Source: Tenacibaculum jejuense
GTDB taxonomy: Bacteria; Bacteroidota; Bacteroidia; Flavobacteriales; Flavobacteriaceae
Direction: 5' to 3'
Length of the DNA stretch: 64,000 bases
NCBI RefSeq assembly: GCF_900198195.1
Contig: NZ_LT899436.1
Coordinates: 2,137,001-2,201,000 of the forward strand
Position numbers and translations under genes: made by a program. Position 1 is the stretch's first letter. The number at the start of each line of letters is the position of its first letter. Shown here in pieces: positions 35,112 to 42,724 of the stretch. The notes under the pieces were generated by a model. The model had not been told where the DNA came from and did not search any database. It saw nothing but the letters and a program-made list of their open reading frames with translations.

Positions 35112-35702
35112 ATGAACGAAAGAGTTACAGCATATATTTTAACTTCAGAAAAATGGACGCAAGAATTAAATCTTTTGCGTTCTTTTTTATTAGAATTAAA
35201 TCTAGAAGAAACTATCAAATGGAGAGCACCAGCGTATTTGTACAAAGGAAAAAATATTATTGGTATTGCTAGGTTTAAAAATTATTTCGGACTATGGTTT
35301 CATCAAGGAGTTTTTATTGATGACATACATAAAGTTTTAATGAATGCTCAAGAAGGAAAAACGAAAGCTATGCGACAATGGCGCTTTACTTCCGTAGAAG
35401 AATTAGATAAGGTGAAAATCGTAGATTATGCTTTACAAGCTATGAAGAATGTAGATCAAGGCAATGAACTTAAAGTAAAGAGAAATACAAAGCCTTTAGA
35501 GATTCCAGAGTTATTAGTGAATGAATTAAATAAGAGCGAAGATTTAATGACTAATTTTAAACGTTTTTCATTAAGTAAGCAAAGAGAGTTTACAGAATAC
35601 ATAAGTTCTGCTAAAAGAGAATCTACACAACTAAGTAGATTACAAAAAATAATTCCTATGATTATGAAAAACATAGGATTAAATGATAAATATAGAAAGT
35701 AA
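35112..35702 (+). CDS. YdeI/OmdA-like protein with DUF1801 N-terminus
   Basis: Protein of 196 residues. The N-terminal half has the DUF1801 pattern (EETIKWRAPAYLYKGKNIIGIARFKNYFGLWFHQG), and the C-terminal half has the bacteriocin-protection YdeI/OmdA pattern (FKRFSLSKQREFTEYISSAKRESTQLSRLQKI). It is 15 bases after recQ and probably co-transcribed. In enterobacteria YdeI links to antimicrobial peptide resistance, but in this phylum the role is undetermined, so the name is only a family label. Confidence 0.82.
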   Translation: MNERVTAYILTSEKWTQELNLLRSFLLELNLEETIKWRAPAYLYKGKNIIGIARFKNYFGLWFHQGVFIDDIHKVLMNAQEGKTKAMRQWRFTSVEELDKVKIVDYALQAMKNVDQGNELKVKRNTKPLEIPELLVNELNKSEDLMTNFKRFSLSKQREFTEYISSAKRESTQLSRLQKIIPMIMKNIGLNDKYRK

Positions 35703-35704
35703 AA

Positions 35705-36064
35705 TTATTTTAGAATTACTTTATCAATAGTTGCAGTACTATCGCAACGTATGACATATAAATCTAATTTTTCACTAGTTACATAATATTCAGCACAAGG
35801 TTTCAAACGAGCTTTACTTTTACCAAAATCAACATCTCCTGTTTTTAAAACTGTAGAAACTTGGGCAGTATCTATATTATTTAATTGCATTACAGATTTA
35901 GCACTATCTGAAAACAACCTTTTTTTAATTCTGATACTCTTTAAAGTTCTTGCATCCATTCCATAATCAAAGGAAACTTTTTTGTTTTTCCAAAAGAAAG
36001 AAACAGCTAAAGTACCCAAAGCCACGCCGACTAAATAAAAACCTATTCTTTTAAGTAATTGCAT
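35705..36064 (-). CDS. DUF4258 domain-containing protein
   Basis: Protein of 119 residues with an N-terminal membrane anchor (about 7-25) and a small alpha/beta domain containing SAKSVMQLNNIDTAQVSTVL and KSARLKPCAEYYV, as in the flavobacterial DUF4258 family. No catalytic residues are evident. It is convergent with the YdeI-like gene, with only a two-base gap, and its upstream 220 bases hold no other gene. Its function is unknown. Confidence 0.75.
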   Translation of the reverse strand: MQLLKRIGFYLVGVALGTLAVSFFWKNKKVSFDYGMDARTLKSIRIKKRLFSDSAKSVMQLNNIDTAQVSTVLKTGDVDFGKSKARLKPCAEYYVTSEKLDLYVIRCDSTATIDKVILK

Positions 36065-36285
36065 TATTAAAATTTACAGGTCAAAAATATTAATATATCA
36101 GGAGACGAAATAATTTTTTTGAACATATATTAAAAATTATTTTAAGGGTTTAAATTCAATAGAATCAAAATGTTAAGTGTAATGTTAGTTGTTTTTTTTC
36201 ATTATTACAAGTGTTAATTTGAAAATTTTAGGTAGGGTAAATATTTTAATAGCTGTTTTAAATCCAAATTAAAACCACATAAATA

Positions 36286-37272
36286 ATGAAATTAATGTCT
36301 ATTAGTTTAAAAACAATCGCTCTACTATTAACATCTTTAATTGTACTTACTTCATGTAATGATGAGGATACAACTCCTATCGATGGAAATCAAAATCAAG
36401 CAGTATTTAATGAACTTATAGGAACTTGGTTAATACAAAAAAGTAGTATTAATGGAGTAGAAGTGAGTGCTGAATCATTTAATTGCTTAAAAACATCTGT
36501 AATCAAGTTTACAGATATGGATTATGAGTTAAATTATAATAAAAAAGGAACAGGATCTTTTTCTGCAGGCTGTGCTGTTACACAACAATTTTCAGGAACA
36601 TATGAAGTGAATAAAGAAGGTGTTGTAGATTTAAATTCAAACAGAGGTTTAACTGCTGAGTTAAAAGAAGGAAAACTTATAGTTACGACTGTAGAAGGAA
36701 ATACAAAACAAGAAGATATTTTTATTAATGAAAAAGATATAGTTACTTCTGTATTAGATACAGATGTTGCTGCTGGAGGAAATCCAACACCAGGAACATC
36801 TGTAGAAACTGAAGAGTTCAAAAAATTAAAAGAAAAATTACAAGGAAAGTGGGCATTAAATTCTTTCGAAATCAATGGAGAGTCTATTACATTAAGTTCA
36901 TGTAGATCAGAATCTTTAATTGAGTTTAAAGAGAATAATAATGAGATTTTTATTCTTCAGAAAAAAGCAACTTTTACTCAAGGAGATTTAAATAAATATG
37001 GAATTGGTATTGGTGGTTCTGGCATACAAACTATAAAAGTTACGAAGGCTACTACTAATGGGGATAACAAAGATAAAGTAACTATTGATAGTAATGCTTC
37101 TTGTAAGTTTGTTAAGGAAAGTACAAGAATATTTGAGCATGTCTCAGACAATACTTTAAAAGTTAAGATGAGAAATATACAATTCAAATTAATTGATGCT
37201 TCTACAATAGAATTAACTTTTAAAAACACTTCTACTAATACAGAAGGGAAACAGATTTACAAGAAAATGTAA
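36286..37272 (+). CDS. Lipoprotein with two lipocalin-like domains
   Basis: Lipobox IVLTSCNDED with Cys near residue 24. Two similar beta-sandwich units follow: the first starts NELIGTWLIQKSSINGVEV and the second EKLQGKWALNSFEINGESI, each followed by a Cys-containing strand (FNCLKTSVIKF, SSCRSESLIEF), as in the Bacteroidota lipocalin-like families. It is therefore an internal tandem duplication of about 140 residues. It probably lies in the outer membrane and may bind a small ligand. The window's right-end lipoprotein ends in domains of similar type. Confidence 0.72.
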   Translation: MKLMSISLKTIALLLTSLIVLTSCNDEDTTPIDGNQNQAVFNELIGTWLIQKSSINGVEVSAESFNCLKTSVIKFTDMDYELNYNKKGTGSFSAGCAVTQQFSGTYEVNKEGVVDLNSNRGLTAELKEGKLIVTTVEGNTKQEDIFINEKDIVTSVLDTDVAAGGNPTPGTSVETEEFKKLKEKLQGKWALNSFEINGESITLSSCRSESLIEFKENNNEIFILQKKATFTQGDLNKYGIGIGGSGIQTIKVTKATTNGDNKDKVTIDSNASCKFVKESTRIFEHVSDNTLKVKMRNIQFKLIDASTIELTFKNTSTNTEGKQIYKKM

Positions 37273-37291
37273 TCTTTTTTAGTTGATAAGA

Positions 37292-37324
37292 AGAAGAAAC
37301 CTTAAATATTTTAAGGTTTCTTCT
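37292..37324. terminator. Hairpin between convergent genes
   Basis: A 14-bp perfect inverted repeat (37292-37305 with 37311-37324) with a 5-base loop lies between the lipocalin-like lipoprotein and the convergent barrel gene. The T-tract is weak on both sides, so termination is probable but not certain. Confidence 0.6.
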
Positions 37325-37369
37325 AAATTACTAAAACATAAGTTTCAGTAATTCCCCCAACTTAATATT

Positions 37370-38083
37370 TTATAAAGGGATAAAGGCTTGAATTTTATAA
37401 AATTCATCAGCATTTAAATTGTCATTAGAAATATTTGGTCCGAATGCAAAACGAAACCAAACTCCATTATTAAGTGTTGCTTTTACATAGCCACCTAAGA
37501 ACTGATATAAAGTTTTTGTATCTCCACTATCAACTCTAGTTTGTCCTAAATGCTCATAAAATCCTCCAAAAGAAAAAGAGTCACTCACTTTAAAACCAGG
37601 AATTACCCAGTTTAACATTAAATCTTGTGAGCTTCCTTCACCGCGTAAACTCATATAATACGCGTGATAGGTTTCAAATTCGAATCTTCCTGAATTATAT
37701 ACCGCAAAGAGACTAGGAATTAAACTTTCTGCAATTTTAGTTCCAGCGGTTTGAGATAATAACTTTCCATGTCCGAAACCTAAACTAGGATTTACAAACA
37801 GTTTACCATCTTTAGAAGTAAAACCTAAACCAACACCAGTTTCTAGAAATAAATCTTTTCCTTGATTTCCAAAAGAAGGATTTACCCAAAAAACACTATA
37901 AAAAGTTAATTTCGTTTTGGGTTTAAGTTCATATGAACCTAAGAATACATTATTGAATCCGGCTCCACTATTGTGAATAGGCATAATAGCAAAAGAAGTT
38001 TTCGATTTTTTTTCTTCTTCTTGAGCAAAAATGGAAGCGATTGATAAACAAAAAATTGTGATAAAAATGATTGATTTTTTCAT
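37370..38083 (-). CDS. Secreted barrel-like protein of the adenylation/reductase cluster
   Basis: Protein of 237 residues with a signal peptide ending ASIFAQ. The mature part consists of amphipathic strands (NVFLGSYELKPKTKLTFYSVFWVNPSF, FLETGVGLGFTS, FRFAFGPN) and ends in FIPL, consistent with an outer-membrane barrel. It is the last gene of a minus-strand run with enoyl-CoA hydratase, membrane reductase and adenylation genes, with a 19-bp gap to the hydratase. I do not recognise a named family with certainty; a transport or sensing role for the cluster's product is a guess. Confidence 0.65.
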   Translation of the reverse strand: MKKSIIFITIFCLSIASIFAQEEEKKSKTSFAIMPIHNSGAGFNNVFLGSYELKPKTKLTFYSVFWVNPSFGNQGKDLFLETGVGLGFTSKDGKLFVNPSLGFGHGKLLSQTAGTKIAESLIPSLFAVYNSGRFEFETYHAYYMSLRGEGSSQDLMLNWVIPGFKVSDSFSFGGFYEHLGQTRVDSGDTKTLYQFLGGYVKATLNNGVWFRFAFGPNISNDNLNADEFYKIQAFIPL

Positions 38084-38102
38084 GATAAATTGAGGTTAAA
38101 TA

Positions 38103-38861
38103 TTAATTAAAATTTGGAGTTCTTTTTTCTAAAAAGGCGCTCATGCCTTCAGTTTGATTTTGAGTATGAAATAAAGAATGAAACAGCTTTCTTTCGAATA
38201 CAATTCCGTCTTTTAAACTACTCTCTAAAGCTTGATTTGTAGCTTCTTTTGCAGCTTTTAATGCTGTTTTAGAATATGAAGCAATTAAGTGTGCTTTTTT
38301 AATAATTTGCTTTGTAAAATTCTCTTTAGGCAGAACTTGAGTAATAAGTCCGATTTTCTCTGCTTCCTCGGCGTTAATTGTCTTTCCGGTTAAAATGATT
38401 TCCATGGCTTTAGATTTTCCAACAAGTTTTGTTAATCGTTGAGTTCCACCAATACCTGGAATAACCCCTAGTTTGATTTCAGGCTGACCAAATTGTGCAT
38501 TTTCAGAAGCATAAATAATATCACACATCATGGCAAGTTCACATCCGCCACCAAAGGCATAACCATTTACCGCAGCGATTATAGGAGTTTTAATGCGTGA
38601 AAAAATTTCCCAATACCCAAAATAATCTTCATTAAACATTGCTGTGAAATCTTTTTCAGCCATTTCTTTAATGTCAGCTCCGGCACAAAAAGCTTTTTTA
38701 TTTCCTGTGATTATGATACAGCCAATTTCTGGGGATTTATCATACTCTAATAATCCAGAAATTAGTTCATGCATAAGTTCTGAATTCAGTGCATTAAGTG
38801 CCTTAGGACGGTTTAATTTGGCAATAACGATCCTATCTATTTTTTCAAATAGTACATTCAT
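38103..38861 (-). CDS. Enoyl-CoA hydratase/isomerase family protein
   Basis: Crotonase-fold enzyme of 252 residues. The oxyanion loop is FCAGADIKEMAEKDF, then AAVNGYAFGGGCELAMMCDIIYASENAQFGQPEIKLGVIPGIGGTQRL, which has both conserved glutamates of true enoyl-CoA hydratases (CEL, PEI), and a C-terminal helix with FHTQNQTEGMSAFLEKR. It is closest to short-chain enoyl-CoA hydratase (PaaF/Ech type). Its position beside an adenylation gene suggests it may work on the same acyl substrate, but it could also be ordinary beta-oxidation. Confidence 0.9.
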   Translation of the reverse strand: MNVLFEKIDRIVIAKLNRPKALNALNSELMHELISGLLEYDKSPEIGCIIITGNKKAFCAGADIKEMAEKDFTAMFNEDYFGYWEIFSRIKTPIIAAVNGYAFGGGCELAMMCDIIYASENAQFGQPEIKLGVIPGIGGTQRLTKLVGKSKAMEIILTGKTINAEEAEKIGLITQVLPKENFTKQIIKKAHLIASYSKTALKAAKEATNQALESSLKDGIVFERKLFHSLFHTQNQTEGMSAFLEKRTPNFN

Positions 38862-38882
38862 AAGTAATAAGTTTTGTGATTG

Positions 38883-40196
38883 TTAAGAGTCCCAAATAGC
38901 TCCGTAAGCTGGAATTCCTCGGTATTCCATATTATGAACTACTTTTTGCGTTAAACTCTGATTAGAAATACAGATTACAGCTTCAGCATTAAAATCTTTA
39001 TAAGCCTTATAAGCAAGTTTTACCAAATCAGGTTTTCCATGTTCATCTGTATTCCAAATAATAGCATTAGGTTGTACATTTTTAATCTCATTTACTAATG
39101 CTTCTCCGTATGTTTTTTCAGGAGATCGAGTAGACCAAATTAAAACGGAAGGAGTTTCATTAAGTAATAAATGTGGTAAACACGGACCAATACCGCTTCC
39201 TGTGGCAACCCAAATTACTTTTTTAAATAATTTATCTACATTTCCAACACCTGCTGTAGGAATTCCTTTCACCCAAATTTTATTAGGCTTTTCGGAAATA
39301 AATTTCCCAGTCCAATCTCCAGCTCTAGAAATAGTTAAACGAAAACCAGTTTTATCGGGAGCAGGAACATTTGCAAATGAATGCCATTCTAGTAGCGGAT
39401 TTCTGCTCAATGCTGTAGATGAACCAGCAAAAGGTGTAACTCCGTAATCGAAACTAGTTAAGGCAACGTGATTAGAAGGACTATCGATATTGATATCTAC
39501 TTTTTTCAATCGTAACCACGGAATTATTACACTTGCGGTTAGAACAATTAAAATCCAAAAATCTAATTTATTCCACAAAGGAATTGAAGGAGATTCTAGT
39601 CGTACAAATAATAACATTTGAACCCAGAATAATATTAAAACTGACCAACCACCAATTCTGTGAGTAATTTCGAACTGATTGTGATATTTGGCTCTCATTT
39701 TTGGCAAAGCCATAATTACAATAGTAACTAATAATACCAAGATGAGTGTGGTAATAATTACTATAGGATTATTGATTTGATATACATTGTTAGATAAACT
39801 CTTATAAATTCCCCAAACAAACACAAAGTACCATAAAGTTCCCATAGTTGCACTAGAGCTGTGTAAACCGCCAAAATGATATACTTTGGCACAGATTCTT
39901 CGAATAAATAAAGGCCAATGTTTTGGAACACTCGTTGCTATGGTGAATAAAAGATTTATTACATATTGTTGTCGAATTAATATTGCAAGTGTAAAATTGA
40001 AAAGAATTACTCTAGAAATCTTATAAATTGCTATGCTTTCTGGATTAAACCAATTCCATGAAGTTAATCCTTTGTAAAAAACGATACCGTTTATTAACGT
40101 GATTAAAATAAATAATCTTTTGTAGGGAATAAGCAAAGGATGTTTTCCTAATCGATATAGAAAACTCTTTTTAGGTGGTAAAATTATCGTATTCAT
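38883..40196 (-). CDS. Membrane protein with six-helix domain and ferredoxin-reductase-like C-terminus (TmpL-like)
   Basis: Protein of 437 residues. Six or seven membrane helices (about 27-235) hold two conserved His pairs, YHFGGLHSSSATMG (H107, H112) and YHNQFEITHRIGGW (H172, H179), similar to the haem-ligating pattern of ferric reductase/NOX proteins. The C-terminal 190 residues resemble a ferredoxin-NADP reductase module: SRNPLLEWHSF (flavin region), GDWTGKF, ATGSGIGPCLPHL (nucleotide loop, 331-343) and the terminal YGAIWDS. This order matches the C-terminal two thirds of fungal TmpL. It starts six bases after the adenylation gene stop. The electron donor and acceptor are unknown. Confidence 0.75.
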   Translation of the reverse strand: MNTIILPPKKSFLYRLGKHPLLIPYKRLFILITLINGIVFYKGLTSWNWFNPESIAIYKISRVILFNFTLAILIRQQYVINLLFTIATSVPKHWPLFIRRICAKVYHFGGLHSSSATMGTLWYFVFVWGIYKSLSNNVYQINNPIVIITTLILVLLVTIVIMALPKMRAKYHNQFEITHRIGGWSVLILFWVQMLLFVRLESPSIPLWNKLDFWILIVLTASVIIPWLRLKKVDINIDSPSNHVALTSFDYGVTPFAGSSTALSRNPLLEWHSFANVPAPDKTGFRLTISRAGDWTGKFISEKPNKIWVKGIPTAGVGNVDKLFKKVIWVATGSGIGPCLPHLLLNETPSVLIWSTRSPEKTYGEALVNEIKNVQPNAIIWNTDEHGKPDLVKLAYKAYKDFNAEAVICISNQSLTQKVVHNMEYRGIPAYGAIWDS

Positions 40197-40202
40197 GATG
40201 TC

Positions 40203-41834
40203 TTATTTTAAGTAGGAAGTTCTAATTTTACGTTTGTCTATTTTACCTCTAGAAGTCTTCGGAAGTTCATCTAAAAACTTAAACTCACTTGGTACGTAAT
40301 AATATGGCAAATCTCTTTCTATGGCTTCAATTATATGGTTCAAAAGAGTTTCTGTTGCTCTTTGATCAATCAAACTAATAAAAGAAACCAAATGGTTTTT
40401 ATGTTTTAAAGTAACTGCTCGTTTCACTTCATTAAAGTTTTCGATGATTTTAGTTATAGCATCAAGTTCTACACGAAATCCTTTAATTTTCACCTGATCG
40501 TCAATTCTTCCATAATGAATTAATTCTCCATTTTCATCCCATCTCCCTAAATCACCAGTATTAAACATTATATTTTCTCCTTTCAAAAAAATGTCCTTTG
40601 CGTATCTAGTTTTATTTAGTTCATCGTTATTGATGTATCCTTTAGTAACACAATCGCCACCAGCCCACATTACGCCAACATCACCAACTTTAACTGGTTT
40701 TTTGTCATTATCTAATATATAAACAGTATTGTTTGGTGTTGGTTTTCCAATAGAAAGCTCATAACTGTTTGGAACGCATTTTTTCATGGTATTTACAATC
40801 GTAGTTTCTGTTGGTCCGCAACAATTGTAAAAATCACATTTCTTAGACCAAGTATTAGCTAAAATTACAGGACAAGGTTCTCCAGCTACTGCTACAGCTT
40901 TAATTTCATGACATTGTTCTGCATCTATAGAAGTAAGAATAGTAGGAGTGGCAATAATAACATTAGCTTGTTTTGCGGTTTCTTCAATATCTTTTCCACG
41001 GATAAGTAAAGTTCCCCCATTTCCTAAACAACCTAAAACTTCCCAAGCAGCCATATCAAAAGAAATATTTAAAATCTGTGCAACTTTTATTCCGGGAGAA
41101 ATACCAAGGTTACCTGGAGTATTATATAAGATATTACATAGGTTTTTGTGTGTTACTTCTACACCATTTGGAGTTCCAGTTGTTCCAGAAGTAAATAAAA
41201 TGAAGCAAGAATTGTTTGCATTATCATTCACATGATTAATTAATCGAATATTTCCATACAGATTTTTATAGATTTCTTTTTCTAATTCTATATCTATTTG
41301 AATTAGATCATCACTTTTGATAAAATCTAATTTTTCAGAATAATCCGATTGTGTTAAAATGATTTTAATATTACTAAGTTCAGTAATTTCACTAAGCATG
41401 TTTTTAGGAACTATTCTAGGATCTTGAGGAACATATACAGCTCTTAACTTTAAGACAGCTATAATTCCAATTAGCATTTCTAAAGAACGATGTGTGTATA
41501 AACCTACTTTATCACCTCTTTTTATTCCTTTTTGTTTTAAGATTAAAGCAAGTATTGTGGCTTCATCATCAAGTTGTTTGTATGTGATACTTAAATTTTG
41601 AAAAATTGCAGCAGTATTTTCAGGTGTTTTTGATGCCCAATATTCAAAAGCATGAATAACATTTTTGTATGGTGTTTCGGTTTTTGGAGCAATTCCATAC
41701 TCAACAAATAAGTTTTGATCTTCGGATGATAGGTGTTTAATTTCTTCTAAATTAATCTGTTCTTGTCGTAGATTGATTTCCTCTTTTAAAGCCAAAGAGA
41801 AGTTGTCATCATCATTGATAATTGATTTTTTCAT
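40203..41834 (-). CDS. Stand-alone NRPS-type adenylation protein
   Basis: ANL-family adenylating enzyme of 543 residues. Core motifs: A3 FTSGTTGTPNGV (214-225, with Asn where Lys is usual), A4 FDMAAWEV (259-266), A5 NCCGPTETT (337-345), A7 NTGDLGRW, A8 GRIDDQVKIKGFRVE (442-456) and the catalytic A10 lysine in SRGKIDK (K531). D260 occupies the position that binds the alpha-amino group in amino-acid-activating domains, so an amino acid substrate is likely. There is no carrier-protein or condensation domain. The N-terminal 55 residues are an extension. It is first in the run with the membrane reductase. Confidence 0.88.
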   Translation of the reverse strand: MKKSIINDDDNFSLALKEEINLRQEQINLEEIKHLSSEDQNLFVEYGIAPKTETPYKNVIHAFEYWASKTPENTAAIFQNLSITYKQLDDEATILALILKQKGIKRGDKVGLYTHRSLEMLIGIIAVLKLRAVYVPQDPRIVPKNMLSEITELSNIKIILTQSDYSEKLDFIKSDDLIQIDIELEKEIYKNLYGNIRLINHVNDNANNSCFILFTSGTTGTPNGVEVTHKNLCNILYNTPGNLGISPGIKVAQILNISFDMAAWEVLGCLGNGGTLLIRGKDIEETAKQANVIIATPTILTSIDAEQCHEIKAVAVAGEPCPVILANTWSKKCDFYNCCGPTETTIVNTMKKCVPNSYELSIGKPTPNNTVYILDNDKKPVKVGDVGVMWAGGDCVTKGYINNDELNKTRYAKDIFLKGENIMFNTGDLGRWDENGELIHYGRIDDQVKIKGFRVELDAITKIIENFNEVKRAVTLKHKNHLVSFISLIDQRATETLLNHIIEAIERDLPYYYVPSEFKFLDELPKTSRGKIDKRKIRTSYLK

Positions 41835-41860
41835 GATCTATTTTAATAAAGGTTAATACT

Positions 41861-41887
41861 AAAATTGAAGAACTGCAGTTCAATTTT
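41861..41887. promoter_or_regulatory. Palindrome in the adenylation/two-component intergenic region
   Basis: The 27 bases are a perfect 24-bp palindrome (half-site AAAATTGAACTG) interrupted by a 3-base duplication of GAA; the central 12 bases (GAACTGCAGTTC) are themselves palindromic. It sits 27 bp from the adenylation gene start and may be an operator or a leader hairpin of that gene. Confidence 0.55.
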
Positions 41888-41909
41888 ACAAGGACAAATA
41901 ACTTTTTAA

Positions 41910-41937
41910 AGTATCACAGAAGTATCACAGAAGTATA
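41910..41937. promoter_or_regulatory. 11-bp tandem direct repeats, probable response-regulator site
   Basis: AGTATCACAGA occurs twice in immediate tandem (41910-41920, 41921-41931), followed by a half copy AGTATA (41932-41937). Tandem sites spaced by one helical turn are the usual binding target of OmpR-family dimers, and an OmpR-family regulator starts 61 bp away. Confidence 0.7.
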
Positions 41938-41998
41938 AAATATATGTAACATTTTAATTTTTTTATATTAGCGCAACCCCGAATAAATCTACTCTTAA

Positions 41999-42724
41999 AT
42001 GAAAAAAATATTAATTATAGATGATGATAAGTCAGTTTTAAATCTTCTGAAAATTAACATCTTAAATAATGGTTATACAGCAGAATTAGCTGAAGATGGA
42101 CGCCAAGGACTAGACTTGGCAATGACTAATAATTATGATCTAATTCTTTTAGATATCACTTTACCTAAATTAGATGGAATAGAAGTTTGTAAAAGAATTC
42201 GCCAGAAAAAAGAAGTTCCAATTATCATGCTAACAGGCAAAACTGATGAATTGGATAAGGTTTTAAGTCTTGAATTTGGAGCAGATGATTATGTAACCAA
42301 ACCATTCGGAATTCGAGAATTAATGGCAAGAATTAAAGCTGTATTAAGAAGGTACGAATACAATTTTAATATAGATATACATAAAACTTTAGTTTTTGAT
42401 GATTTATCTATCAATATACCTAAGCGAATAGTCTACAAGAAAGAATCTAAAATTAATCTTTCTCCTAAAGAATTTGATTTGTTGACTTTATTTGTAAACA
42501 ATCCAGGAAAAATTTATAGCAGATCAACTCTTTTACAACTTGTATGGGGGTACAATTTTAAAGGATATACGCATACTGTAAATTCACATATAAATAGATT
42601 AAGGAGTAAAGTAGAATATGATATGACCAATCCTAAATATATTCTTACAGAATGGGGGATTGGTTATAAGTTTAATGATTCATTAACATCCTATTTAGAT
42701 GAGCAAATTCCAATCATTGTCTAA
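41999..42724 (+). CDS. OmpR-family response regulator
   Basis: Receiver domain (1-120) with the acidic pocket IIDDDKS, phospho-acceptor D52 in LILLDITLPKLDG, T in MLTGK and K in YVTKPFG; then a winged-helix DNA-binding domain (about 130-232) with LSPKEFDLLTLFVNNPGKIYSR and the recognition region HTVNSHINRLRSKVE. It overlaps the start of the histidine kinase by 26 bases. It is divergent from the adenylation/reductase genes and next to tandem direct repeats, so autoregulation and control of that cluster are likely. Confidence 0.93.
   Translation: MKKILIIDDDKSVLNLLKINILNNGYTAELAEDGRQGLDLAMTNNYDLILLDITLPKLDGIEVCKRIRQKKEVPIIMLTGKTDELDKVLSLEFGADDYVTKPFGIRELMARIKAVLRRYEYNFNIDIHKTLVFDDLSINIPKRIVYKKESKINLSPKEFDLLTLFVNNPGKIYSRSTLLQLVWGYNFKGYTHTVNSHINRLRSKVEYDMTNPKYILTEWGIGYKFNDSLTSYLDEQIPIIV

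Noticed and set aside
35112..35702. Bacteriocin immunity locus from the YdeI-like gene
   Set aside because: There is no bacteriocin or toxin gene nearby and the family name comes from distant enterobacterial work; it is treated as a plain recQ-linked gene.
36534..36875. 113-codon frame opposite the lipocalin-like lipoprotein
   Set aside because: The plus-strand gene has a signal peptide, lipobox and repeated domains; the antisense frame is a by-product.
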